A stretch of 64,000 nt of DNA from contig JBAJFE010000042.1 in the NCBI GenBank assembly GCA_037903355.1, positions 1,934,001 to 1,998,000 on the forward strand, read 5' to 3'. This DNA is from Trichuris trichiura. Lineage: Eukaryota > Nematoda > Enoplea > Trichinellida > Trichuridae. This document shows positions 1 through 10,310 of this stretch, in pieces. Every line of letters starts with the position of its first letter. Within the stretch, counting starts at the first letter, position 1. Both the position numbers and the translations under genes were made by a program. The notes beneath the pieces are model-generated. The model had not been told where the DNA came from. It was given only the letters and a program-made list of their open reading frames with translations, and did not search any database.

Positions 1-1514
1 AGCAACTTTTGTACACAAACCATCCGTGAACCGCAACAAGAAAAAATCTGAGGCGCAGAAAGTCGATTCTACTCCAATTTTCAGAACTTTCCATGACATA
101 TAACGTCATCATGCGCTACTTGCTGGTCCCTAGATAGACAGCCGCAAATAAAAAACCTTTTTAAGCCCAACGCAAGCAACTGCTATTGCAAAGGCGAACT
201 TCTATCGCGAAGAACGTCCCTTCGCAAGCACTGGAACCATTAAAGAGTTTTGCGGCTTGAGTTGCTGCTGCCTGATTCATACGGTAACTGCGGCTTACAA
301 AGTTGTCATAAGCTTTGCGGAGGGAGCTAAAATAGTTTTAAGAAAGCTTGACATCACTCTACTGCACCATGAATTCAAGTTGACCTGCTTTGTTTAATTC
401 GATAATGAGTGATTGACGTTTTCAAAGGGCTCGTTTCCGCTTAAGCTTCTCTGCCACAGTGAAAACCGAATAAGAAAACTTCCAGGAAGTATTCTAACTC
501 CATTGCAACAAAACAGTGCCCTCGTTATTGACCTGCGCTTACCTAGGCAGACAGATGACCAAATACTATCGAGATAACGTGCTCGACCGAGGTCGCTTCT
601 GATTCACTTAGCATTCATATGCATTATGTATAAGCTAGTAATTCTCGAAACTTTTTTTTCAGGCGTAGTTGCAGATTTGTTTCCCAGTGAAACTTCCGTG
701 TGGCTCTCGTTTGAAACTTTCTAGCTGAAACTAAACATTTCTAACATTTATGCAAGGAGAGAAATGTTTGAGGAACATCATTCACAAAGTAACCTCGCAT
801 CGGCTACTTTGCGTGCTTCAATGTTATCGTTGCCAACGGGGCATGCAAAGCTCTGAAAGGTTCGAAGGACTGTTTATTGGTAAATGAAAATAAACGTTTT
901 GTACTCTTCCGTAATAAAAACACGCACACGAAATTCGAAAAAGGGCGTTAAAAAGTCGTTTGTTTACAATTGCTTCAATGTTACAAATTCATTACCACAA
1001 TCGATATCAAGCAAAGTGGCAAGGGCTAAGCAGTGCCGACGCAGCACAAAAACTAAATTTATTACACCTGCAGATCATTTCCATACAGTATGATTTACCC
1101 TTCGGAGTGTCGGAGAACAGGCTGAAGTGGAGTGAACGATTTCCTGCTCACCGGTATGATATGTTTTTCTACGCAGCAGCAGCCCGCCTCTATTGTCTAA
1201 TCGCTAAAAAGTCTAGGTGCATTGCTCATCCCTCTGTGGACTATCATACCGTTCTCAAATGATTAAAAATAAGCTTGTGTAATCAAAGCTGTAAACATTC
1301 TCAGTGCATCTGTTTCACAAAATTCGCAATTTCCAGTTTAAAATTCCATTGCACATGTATTTTGTGTTCGCCACATATTTTTGCGAGAGAGAGAGAGAGA
1401 GTGCATCTTTGTCTTTTCATTTTAATTTGCATGTGGCTTGTCAAGCGATTCTTGAAAGTTCTGAGCTTTATAGATTATTTAGTATTTTATTTGGCTGTTA
1501 GTTTGCTCTCCGTA
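1..1514. other. Upstream region without a recognised gene
   Basis: I see no conserved protein, tRNA or repeat family here apart from a short GA microsatellite. Reading frames are short and look random on both strands. The last part presumably holds the promoter of the SKP1 gene. Confidence 0.5.
1385..1401. repeat. (GA)n microsatellite
   Basis: An uninterrupted GA dinucleotide run of about 17 bases, roughly 180 bases upstream of the SKP1 start codon. Confidence 0.9.
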
Positions 1515-1524
1515 TGTGTTTCAG
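1508..1524 (+). other. Putative splice or trans-splice acceptor before SKP1
   Basis: A pyrimidine-rich stretch ends in gtgtttcag at 1524, leaving a 54-base leader before the ATG at 1579. In nematodes such a site often receives a spliced leader. A cis-spliced 5' UTR intron is equally possible. Confidence 0.45.
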
Positions 1525-1578
1525 GTGAAATGGTTCGAATGATTCAAAATTTTCTAGATTCCATTATCGAAAAACGAA

Positions 1579-2284
1579 ATGTCCCGTAAGTTGAGGGTGG
1601 TCAGCTCCGATGGTGAAACGTTCGAAGTTGAGGCGGAATGTTTGAAAATGTCTAATACGATCAGAACCATGCTTGAAGGTACAACTTCCATTGTGTTGCC
1701 GGTTTAGTAGGTTTTCCTTTCAGACCTTTGCATTGACGAAAGTCAAGCTGAATTGGAGCCTATTCCTCTAATGAACGTAAACGCAGTTATCCTGAAAAAG
1801 GTAATTGTAATAATGCTTGTTTCTAAAGAAAAGCAACATTTCCAAATAGGTTATTCAATGGTGTGCTTATCATTATGATGATCCTCCGATGATGAACGAC
1901 GACGAATGCAAGGAGCGAAGAAGTGACGACATCAATGCTTGGGATGCCGAATTTTTGAAAGTTGATCAAGGGACCTTGTTCGAGCTAATTTTGGTGGGAT
2001 TCGTTAATCAGTGCTTAAGCAAAAGTTGTTGTTCCATGTCGCTGCACTTTAAGGCTGCTAACTACTTGGATATAAAGGGTCTGCTGGAGGTTGCTTGTAA
2101 AACGGTTGCAAATATGATAAAAGGAAAAACTCCGGAAGAAATTCGCCGGACTTTTAACATCAGAAACGACTTCACGCCGCAGGAAGAGGAGCAGGTAAGT
2201 GCTGATTTCTTAGATCGAAATGCAAATATATAGACGCGTCTGAATTTTCAGATTCGCAAGGAAAACTCGTGGTGCGAAGAGTAA
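1579..2284 (+). CDS. skp1/skr: SKP1-like SCF ubiquitin ligase adaptor
   Basis: S-phase kinase-associated protein 1 links F-box proteins to cullin-1 in SCF E3 ubiquitin ligases, in cytoplasm and nucleus. I read five exons: 1579-1678, 1724-1800, 1850-1993, 2054-2194 and 2252-2284, giving 164 residues, close to the usual ~160. All introns are 45-60 bp with GT...AG ends. The N-terminal BTB/POZ fold begins with [14 protein letters not shown]. The C-terminal Skp1 domain follows, with [47 protein letters not shown] and the terminal WCEE. Intron 3 (1994-2053) is a multiple of three and has no stop, so an unspliced frame reads through it. It is called an intron because the family joins LFELI(L) directly to AANYLDI. 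Nematodes often have several skr paralogues; which one this is cannot be told. Confidence 0.95.
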
Positions 2285-4072
2285 TCAGCTTTGTGCTGCG
2301 CAAGTATAATTCCTTGATCAGCTCGTGACTTTTAGTGTTCGCGTTTGGCCGAATTTTAACTGCTTTAGTTCAAGTTCCTGCTGTCATTACTTTTGTCGTA
2401 GTATGTTATGTCACGTCGCTGCGGTTATTATAGCAAACGTTTGCAATTTTCTGTAACAAACGTTTGATGCTTCAGAGTTCGAACCTGCGAAGCAGGAACT
2501 GTTTGGGGGGTAAGAACTACGGTGTACCTGCTTAAAAATGGCTGGTATAAAAGACCGCAGTGAATCGAAGGTACGGTTCTAAGCAAAAGTAATGTTTCCA
2601 CGTATGCAAGAAACAATTCAAGCAAGCTTAAATTTCGAATTCTTGGGGGCTATTAGAAATCCCTGCCAACGGTAAAGAAGCCGCCACTTTAGACTACAAG
2701 TCTTTTCTTTAAGTGAAGGCTTCTGAATAACCTGTTACGAAAAAACCAGTACTTTTGGACGGAATCCTTTGAATGTAGGGAAAGTCTGATTTAGCGACTC
2801 TGCGACAAGCATCAAAAAATAAGAGACAGTGCAAGCTGATGAAGTTTCTACTAAGCTGTAGTCCTGGTTCAAAACCTAAGCAGACGAAGTATTTTTCTGG
2901 ATTTGAGGTTTTCGCAGAATGGTAACGCTCATGTAGTGAACACAGCCTGAACTTCGGTATTGAGGCGTCAGTTTTGGATCTGTTTAACAATTTTATATAA
3001 CCTGATATTCTGAATGTAGTAAAGCTACACGAAGCAAATGTTACTACTATGGCCAACAGGAACAATGCAATCACTGGGGTAATGTAGAGTAGGAAGATAC
3101 TGAGCTTTCAGCCAAAATACCTTAACGCCAATCCAGACAGATCGAATAGCTTATGTCAGAAAAAATAGGTTTCAATGCTGAGTAATTTTTAGCGTAGAGA
3201 TGAAGAATGCAGAACTGCGATTCCTATGCTGAATTTGCAAGCATGTCTCCATAAGATCGTTCAGATCCTTCGGAAGCTAGCTGTCATGCAAGGGAAAGTC
3301 AAGGATGAAATGTCCGCAAAGATAGCCTGGAAAGGAAAATCTTAACAGGAGTGCTCTGTGAGTTCTCTACAGCTGAAAATACTGGTTGGTTATCGAGAAG
3401 GAACATCGCTTGAATACCATGGAAATAACAATTCTAAGGACAGCCTTCAGAATACGCGAGATAGATATCAGGAAGTGAAGCAGAGAGAGAAGATGACTAT
3501 CTAGTGAAACAACTGCTGAAATTATTAATAGTGGACAAGGAAGAGAATTTAGATTGATATACAAATTAAATGCAAGATTTGTAGACCCCAACAGAAATCG
3601 TACGAGATAGACAAAGTGATAGAGCGCTCTAGTGTATTCATTGTACAACAATAACTTCCAAATCCTTACAGTATGGTGTGCTTTGCGTTCAGTAAACGTA
3701 TACGCATCTTCGCTTGACAGACTATTACATTACAAATGCGAAAGGAACGAATGGGTTCACAAAGTGCGATTTGGAAATGCAAAATTCCTTGAGCAGGTTA
3801 GTAGTGCCCAGCGTAGAGTTGCGAAGTTACGCTCAGTCGTTTAAAAGTATCACGCATCCGGTAAATGAGCGTACAGTGCGTTGCAGCCTAAGAGTTCATT
3901 CATGTGAATAAGCAGCAGCTGAGCTTTCGCGCCAGCGTTTGCTACTGTAGTAGAAATCTGATCAAGCCAACTTATCCCGATTACGAAACATCCTGCAATG
4001 AGCGAGCAAGGATGACAAAGTTTGCGCAGATGCTTTAGACGCGTAGCATAAACCTGACGGAGTCTACACCTA
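2285..4072. other. Intergenic region left of the retrotransposon array
   Basis: No recognisable gene. The open frames (longest 121 codons on the minus strand at 2709-3074) show no motif I can assign. The segment ends at the target-site duplication of the array. Confidence 0.5.
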
Positions 4073-4077
4073 TAATC
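4073..4077. repeat. Left target-site duplication of the array (TAATC)
   Basis: Five bases directly before the first LTR, repeated exactly after the last LTR at 35572-35576. Five-base duplications are usual for Copia integrases. Confidence 0.85.
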
Positions 4078-4213
4078 TGTTAGAATTTCTGCCCCTTCAT
4101 ACTGTATCATTTGTACCTGAAGGCTAATGACTGTACTGCTGCGTGAGTCAGTCCGCTCGTGTTGTCTGTTGTCCTGCTGAGCGTCTAATAAAGCGGTCTA
4201 CGGATCCTCATCA
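4078..4213 (+). repeat. Copia LTR 1 (5' outer)
   Basis: 136 bp, starting TGTTAGAATTTC and ending GGATCCTCATCA. It is clearly related to LTRs 2-4 but differs from LTRs 2 and 3 at many sites, for example in the middle, where LTR 2 reads TTTTGGGTGTGTTG. An AATAAA-like motif (ctaataaag) lies near 4188. No purine tract precedes it, as expected for a true 5' LTR. Confidence 0.9.
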
Positions 4214-4215
4214 AG

Positions 4216-4228
4216 TGGTAGCAGAGCG
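4216..4228 (+). promoter_or_regulatory. Primer-binding site, initiator-tRNA-Met type
   Basis: TGGTAGCAGAGCG lies two bases after LTR 1. It complements the 3' end typical of animal initiator tRNA-Met. The same site follows LTR 2 (14446) and LTR 3 (24693) but not LTR 4. Confidence 0.8.
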
Positions 4229-4240
4229 TGATTAGATGAC

Positions 4241-5345
4241 ATGATAAACGATAAAGACGATGGTAACCTTCTCAAGCTCAATGGCAGCAATTATCATGAC
4301 TAGAAATTCAATATGGAATGCCTGCTAAGGAAAAAGAACCGATGGAAGTACGTCGATGGGCCGGTTAAACGTCCTGAACAAACACCGATGAATGCTGCTG
4401 AAGTCGAACACTTTGTTGAATAGGCAGAAGTTGCCCAAGCAACAATTGTTCTCGCGATCGAACCGTCTCAGCAACAACACATCCACAATTGTGAAAATGC
4501 TCAGGATGTATGGCAAAGGCTGGAAGCCGCGTCAGAACCGAAGTTTCGCCCTTGCAAGATGCAGCTAACGAGAGCGTCGATCGACAATAAACTCTCTGAA
4601 ACAGAACAGAACCTATGGAAAATCACGTTACGCGCACCAGGCGTCTTGCACTGCAGCTCAAAAAGGTACGCCTCGAATTCAAAGACGATCAATCGACAAA
4701 CATTCTCATAGCCAACTTGCCCGCCAGCTACTATTCAGTAGCGTTAGCAATAATGAGTTGGGACGAATGTAAGTTTACATTTGACGCCGTCAAAAGAGCA
4801 TTGCTTACTGAAAGTTCCCGGAGGCAACAGCAACCAGTTTAAAGAACCGAAATTTCGGAAGCGCTAATTGTGAAGCACGAGCGTAGCCTCTCCATTTCGA
4901 AGCGACGTGTAAACCTATCTGGACGCCGAAAACTGAATCCTATTTGCTACAAGTGCCGTCAGTCAGGACACGTTGCTTGCGAATGCTTTAATGATCCATT
5001 ATCAAGTCGACCACGACGACTTCAAACACCAGTGACTTGGCTCCATGTACAACGCTACCGGGTATTAGCGAAGCGTTTATACTCGACAGTGGAGCAACAC
5101 GCTATATGTGCAGTCAAAGAAACCGGTTTTCGGATTTTTGTCGAATTGAGCTGTCAGAAATCTACTCAGCTGGCGACAGCAAAGAAACACTAAAGGCCCC
5201 AAAAGTCGGGACAATTTACGCAAGACTACCTAGGATACTATGTGGCATTATTGACACGAAGTTACTTGATGCACTTTACGTACCGAAGTATCGTAGAAAT
5301 TTGCTATCAGTGGCTTGTCATTATGTCGTGTTTGAAAAAGGATAG
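4241..5345 (+). pseudogene. Unit 1 Copia gag and protease remnant
   Basis: Gag packages element RNA, and the aspartic protease cuts the polyprotein. The gag frame starts near 4241 with a UBN2/DUF4219-like N-terminus (NLLKLNG...W). It runs, with an internal stop at the codon before AEVAQATIVLA and several frame changes, into a CCHC zinc knuckle at 4945-4986 (CYKCRQSGHVACEC). The protease active site ILDSGAT is at about 5079-5099 and is intact. Protease residues continue to LDALYVPKYRRNLLSV. Stops and shifts mean no functional Gag can be made from this copy. Confidence 0.85.
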
Positions 5346-6420
5346 TGCAAATTTACGAGCTGCCAACAAGAAGTCTTGTTGCTGAAACCCGCGAGAAAGA
5401 TGGGCTGTACATCTTGGATGCGCAGGTATACGCTTAAAGGGGAACGGCATTCAGTGCGCAACAGAAAGACAGTTTCATGTGGCACAAGCGCTGCTGCCAG
5501 AAAACAGTCGTTCACCAGCCTACCGGGACTGTAGAAGTCAGCACAGTGAAAATGTGCACTCTTGGAGCGCCGGCGGTCGAGAAGAGTGCTGGAGCTTGTT
5601 CACTGTGACATCTGCGGACCAATGCCGGTTAAGTCAATTATTGAAACCTTGTATGTCTTGACGTTTATGGCGATTACAGTCGGAAGACATTTGTTGCGTG
5701 CTTAAAAGCAAAGTCAGAAGCGCCAGGTAAGCTCAAAGAGTTTGTTGCATTAGCAGAAAGACAGACTGGAGAGAAGGTTAAAGCTGTCTGAACTGACAAC
5801 AGGTTAGAATGCTGCAACAAAGAATTGCAGTTTTACTCCAGAAAGTTTGCCATAAAGCACTGTTGGAAAATGGCCGCCGAACACACGTCAACAAGAGTGA
5901 CTCCCGGCGGAGGAAGTTAACCACCTACCCACGGGCAATTTGCCAGATGCAGATAAGACGCCTACGCCGATAAGAACGACGCTTGCTCTTTTCTGCTCTG
6001 CGCTGTTATTCTGTTCGCTTGTGCCAGTCCTGATAAGCTGCTTGCTACGTTACGGTGTTTTTCATCATCAAACTGTCTTCGCTTCTCGCTTGCTCTGCAT
6101 GCTAGACTGGAACACGTCTCATTTTTCCAACAAGCACGAACGGTCCAATGTTGAGACGTCGCGAATGAATGGTGTTGCTGAAAGAGCTAACGGAACATTA
6201 ATGGATTTGTCTAGTGCTATGCTGAAGTCAAGCAGTTTGCCCAAGCAATTCTGGGCGGAAGCGATTACGGCGGCCACATATGTCAAAAATAGAGTGTCAT
6301 TCATCGACTGATGAAGCAGTTCCGCGAACGTGGACTGGCAGAAGAGTGAACATCCGTTACCTGCGAGCGTATAGGTGCTTAGCGTACGTGCAGACAATGT
6401 AGCGGGGCCTAAAAAAGCTG
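5346..6420 (+). pseudogene. Unit 1 Copia integrase remnant, split by a solo LTR
   Basis: The DDE integrase inserts the cDNA. Pieces in several frames resemble the Copia integrase: the first catalytic Asp region (about 5590-5640, better kept in unit 2 as LVHCDICGPM), the TDNRLE block near 5797-5814, and the third catalytic Glu in NGVAERANGTL (about 6171-6203) followed by LPKQFWAEAI. A 272-bp insertion at 5861-6132 separates the second and third catalytic regions. Several in-frame stops are present. Confidence 0.8.
5861..6132. mobile_element. Solo LTR nested in the integrase (unit 1)
   Basis: A 272-bp insert that begins TGTTGGAAAA and ends TTTTTCCAACA, with AGCAC on both sides (5856-5860 and 6133-6137). 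The TG...CA ends and the 5-bp duplication fit a solo LTR left by LTR-LTR recombination of another retrotransposon. It does not resemble the Copia LTR or the Gypsy 3' LTR-like segment of this window. Orthologous inserts are in units 2 and 3. Confidence 0.8.
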
Positions 6421-7433
6421 GATGGCCCAGCTGAGGCTGGAATCTTGTCGGCTATGGTATCTACCGCGTGGGATACAGAGTTTCGTTGCCGTGCGAAAAA
6501 GATGGTCGTGGAAAGGTTATTGAGGCGAAATTCATCGAAGACCCTGCGGCAAGCATCTTACTGCGGAAACCCATCAGGGTCAGCCTGCGTCGAAGCCCAC
6601 CACCTCTCCTCAGGCCGCATACTGCTGACCAACTTGCTCCGTCGCTCAGGCAGTATCAAGCTCGGCAGCGACACCGCCTGCTGCCAGAGTCAGCCATCAC
6701 CGTCGTGGCAACTACTGAGCTACTCGGTCTTCGTGAAAATTGTCCTTGAGGCACGCACACTCTCGGCAAGCTGACGACCAGACCGACGAGAGTCCGCGCC
6801 GCCGCCCGCAAGCATCTTACTACGGAAACCTGTTAGAGTCAGCCCGCATGCCGTCTATCCGACTATCGCCAACGGTAGCACGCGTCGAAGCCTCATCGAA
6901 AGTAAGAATGGCTTCAGTGAACTATATGGAGCTAATGAAGTGAATCACAATGCTCCATTGGAGTGGCTACCTATTGATAGTGATACCAATGATGTGAGCG
7001 AAAGGGAATCACATGAAATCAAAAAGTTCACTGAATCCCTTGAAGACGTGGAGGAAAATGGTGAAATAAGTCTATCGCAAAGAAGCGAAATGGACAACGA
7101 AGAAACTGTCCATGTACGTCCTTCAAGGAGACGAAACGCGTAGAAACAGGAAAGTCCAAAGATGAAGTGAATTTTGCAACGTTCATCGATGCTAGCAGTG
7201 TCGATGAGGCATTGTCTTCAAGTGAGGCCAACGAGTGGCAAAAAGCCGTGCACGAAGAACACAGAAGCTTGTTAGCTCGAAACACGTGGATGGAAGTTCA
7301 AATGCCTAAACAACCTACGTTAATTGGCAGCAAGTGGATTTTTCATCGAAGTTAAACAGTGAGGGTAAAGTTCAACGCTACAAGGCACGTTTGGTAGCAC
7401 GGGTGGGGTTTTCCCAGAAAAGTGGCCCGGTAT
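6421..7433 (+). pseudogene. Unit 1 integrase C-tail/linker and Copia RT N-terminal part
   Basis: The linker is Pro/Arg-rich in translation and contains a direct repeat (about 6549-6590 and 6808-6849, both starting GCAAGCATCTTACT). The RT begins with the Copia signature NEWQKAVHEEHRSLL, then NTWMEVQMPKQ and IGSKWIFH (7227-7351). It continues as YKARLVARVGFSQKSG (about 7378-7427), where it stops abruptly at the Gypsy insert. The RT resumes at 9274. Confidence 0.8.
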
Positions 7434-9273
7434 GCTCCCCACCGCAAACCGGTCGGGATCGCTCAAATGATGCGCTTCTACGGCTTGTTAGAAGTGTCAT
7501 CAAACACCTAAAGGAAAATGGAAAAAGGATACCTTTTCCAATTTGGCGAACCAGAAGAGCGACATAGAAGAGTCGGCTGTCCGTGCCGTTGATGAGTAGT
7601 TACGCTTTGAAGTAGAAACTGACGCGTCAGAAGTCGCGTTAGCCGCCGTGCTGAATCAGCTAGGTAGACCCGTAGCCTTCTTCTCGCGAAGTCTACAGCC
7701 ACATGAAAGACGATACGCCGCTGTAGAAAGAGAAGCACAAGCTGTCATCGAAGCAGTGCGGCACTGGCAGCACTACTTGACCGGGAAACATTTCACGATA
7801 AAAACAGACCAGCGTTCAGTAAACTTCATGTTTAGTAAGCAGCACAGGAGTAAAACAAAAAAACGGTAAAATATTGAAGTGGCGGACGGAACTATCCTGC
7901 CTGGACTTCGACATCATTCATCGCCCTGGAAAGGACAATGTCTCGCCGGAAATGTTTTCGAGGATCGCCTGCGGCTTGGTGGCTTATGATAGGAGTCACT
8001 TGAAGCTCTTGCATGAAGGCTCTGCTATCAAGGAGTGACCCGCTTGCAGCACTTTGTAAGATCTAAGAATCTTTCCTACTCGCTCGATGAAATCAGTCAG
8101 GTGGTCAGTGGCTGTCGAGTATGCGCAGAATGTACACCCGTGTTCTATAGCCCTGAAAAAGCTACTCTTATCAAATCTACTCAGCCATTTGAACAGCTAA
8201 ACTTGGACTTCAAGGATCCACTCCGTGGCGACCCCTCTAGTCGATTTTTCCTGTCTGTTATAGATGAGTACTCGAGATTCCCTTTTGCCTTCCCGTGCCG
8301 TGATATGTCGAGTGTCTCAGTCATTAAAGCTCTGACTGAATTATTCTGTTTGTTCGGCGTCCCTGCGTGCGTCCATTCAGACTGTGGAACGGCTTTCATG
8401 AGCCGCGAACTAAGAGATTTCCTTGTAAGCAAAGGCATAGCGTGCTGCAGAACTACAGCTTATAACCCGCAAGGAAATGCGCAAGCTGAACGCTACATCT
8501 GAGTTATCTGGGAAACGGTAACGCTAGCGTTAAGATCGTGGCATATGCCCATCTCGCAATGGCGTACTGCGCTTCCCGACGTACTATACGCTCCGCGCTC
8601 GCTTCTATTTACAGCCACTAATGCTACTCCAGATGAACGAATATTTGGCTGCTGTCGTCGTTCTACTTTGGGCACGTCGTTGCCAGCATGGCTGCCGCGT
8701 CCTCGGCCTGCCCTTCTGAAAAAGCACGTTCGCTCCTGCAAAATGGACCCGTTGGTCGAAGAAGTAGAGTTGGCGGAAGCAAGTACGCAATACGCTCATG
8801 TTAGGTTCCCTGATGGACAAGAGTCTACCGTGTCTCTTCGCGACTGGGCGCCTGCAGGCTACTCTCGTGCTGAATGAAGTCCATATTAATTATGACGATC
8901 AAGATTACCGCCCGAAGAGACGATTGTAGCTGGCCAGGAGTCGTCTGAACTACTGATCGCTGAAGACCGCTTATTGTCAGAGTCCGAATCAGCCCTCGAA
9001 CAAGAACCGACAGCAATCCGTCGGTCGACACGAATACGGCGTTTTCCAGACCGCTTGGACCTCTGACAGCTTTTCCCCGTGAGGTGGGTGAATGTAGGAT
9101 GCTGGCTGATGCTTCAGTGTCGCTTATGGCTCACCGAAACTGCGTACGCTGATCGTTCTCTTACTGTCGAGTTGATGCACGCCCGCTATCTCTAGTGCAC
9201 CGTCTCTTTGACTGCTCTCTCTGTCTCCAGTTGCTAGCCGTCATTTAAGTTCAGTAAAACCAGAGTTTCGTTT
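7434..9273 (+). mobile_element. Nested Ty3/Gypsy pol and 3' LTR fragment (unit 1)
   Basis: This insert reads, in order, a Gypsy RNase H (ETDASEVALAAVL, VAFFSRSLQPHERRYAAVER, 7617-7730), the tether HRPGKDNVS, and an integrase core. The core has LNLDFKDPLRG (first Asp), HSDCGTAFMS (second Asp) and PQGNAQAERYI (Glu) at about 8200-8500. A C-terminal integrase tail runs to about 8876. A possible purine tract (gaggtgggtgaa) and an LTR-like tail from 9093 follow. Gag, protease and most of the RT are missing, so this is 5' truncated or internally deleted. The ends are not sharply defined. All frames are interrupted. Confidence 0.8.
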
Positions 9274-10310
9274 CGTGACAACTACAATGAAACGTACGCC
9301 TCCGTGGTAAGCTTTACCGTAATTGGACTGCTGATGGCATTAGTTCTGCGTTTCAGTTGGCACATACAACATGTTGTTGTGAAATGTGCTTACTTGTCTG
9401 GGAAGCTAACGGAGGAAACCTAAATGAAGTTGCCTGAAGGTTGCGAACACCCTCCGGGAGCAGTAGCAAAGCTGCTGCAGCCAATATACGGAGTAAATCA
9501 GTCAAGGCGAATTTGGAACGAGACGTTGACAACGCTTCTTTTAAACGAAGGAGTTAAAAGGCTGTGGACCAGCAGTTGCGTTTACAATTCACCGAATCGG
9601 ATGATAGTTGTTGCGTACGTTGACGACATAATGCTAATTCATCCTTAGACAGAAAATGACAATGTGATTCATGTGATAGAGCAAGAATACCACATACACA
9701 ATTTAGGGCAACTAAGTTACATGCTGGGCGCAAAAGTGGGCTGGAGAGAGGGAAAATTGCGCATGAACCAGTCAACCACTGTGGAGTGCTACACAAATTT
9801 AAAACGGACCAGTGCAAAGCAGCTTCTACTTGATTGGATCCAAGCATTCAATTGTCAAAATTGAAATGCCCGAAAACGAAAGCAGAGCGTGAAGATATGG
9901 CTTCAGTGCCATACCGTGAATGTACGCAGCGTTGTGTACGCGATCTCACGTTTTATTCGCAGTGTCGGAATTGTCACAGTTTGGTGCAAATCCAGGCAGA
10001 ATTTAGTGGAATCAGAGAAAGAGCGTGTAGCGTTATCTTAGCACGACGAAAGACTGTGAGGTAGCGCTTAAAGGAGAATGTGACAGCACGGCTGAAACTC
10101 ACTGGGATGCGGATTAGGCAGGTGATATAGACTACCGGAAGTCGTGGACCGAAATTGCAGTAAAAGTTGGAGGCACTTTGGTCGGCTGGATTTCCAAAAG
10201 CAACAATGTGTAGCCAGCTCAACGGTGGAAGCAGAACAAATGGAGTTGGCTGCGGCCGCAAAAGAAGCGAAGGGGCTGCAGATGATGTTAAAGGAACTTG
10301 CTGTTTAAGG
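9274..10310 (+). pseudogene. Unit 1 Copia RT C-terminal part and RNase H N-terminal part
   Basis: The Copia RT resumes with DNYNETYASVV, then MKLPEGCEHPPGAVAKLLQP, IYGVNQSRRIWNE and the catalytic YVDD at 9616-9627. RNase H residues (HWDAD, GWISK) follow at about 10100-10200 with stops. The segment ends at ELAV near 10302, where the R2 insert begins after TTAAGG. Confidence 0.82.

Noticed and set aside
1889..2233. A continuous 114-codon frame through SKP1 intron 3
   Set aside because: The extra residues (VGFVNQCLS...) interrupt a highly conserved helix of SKP1, and the segment has GT...AG ends and usual intron length.
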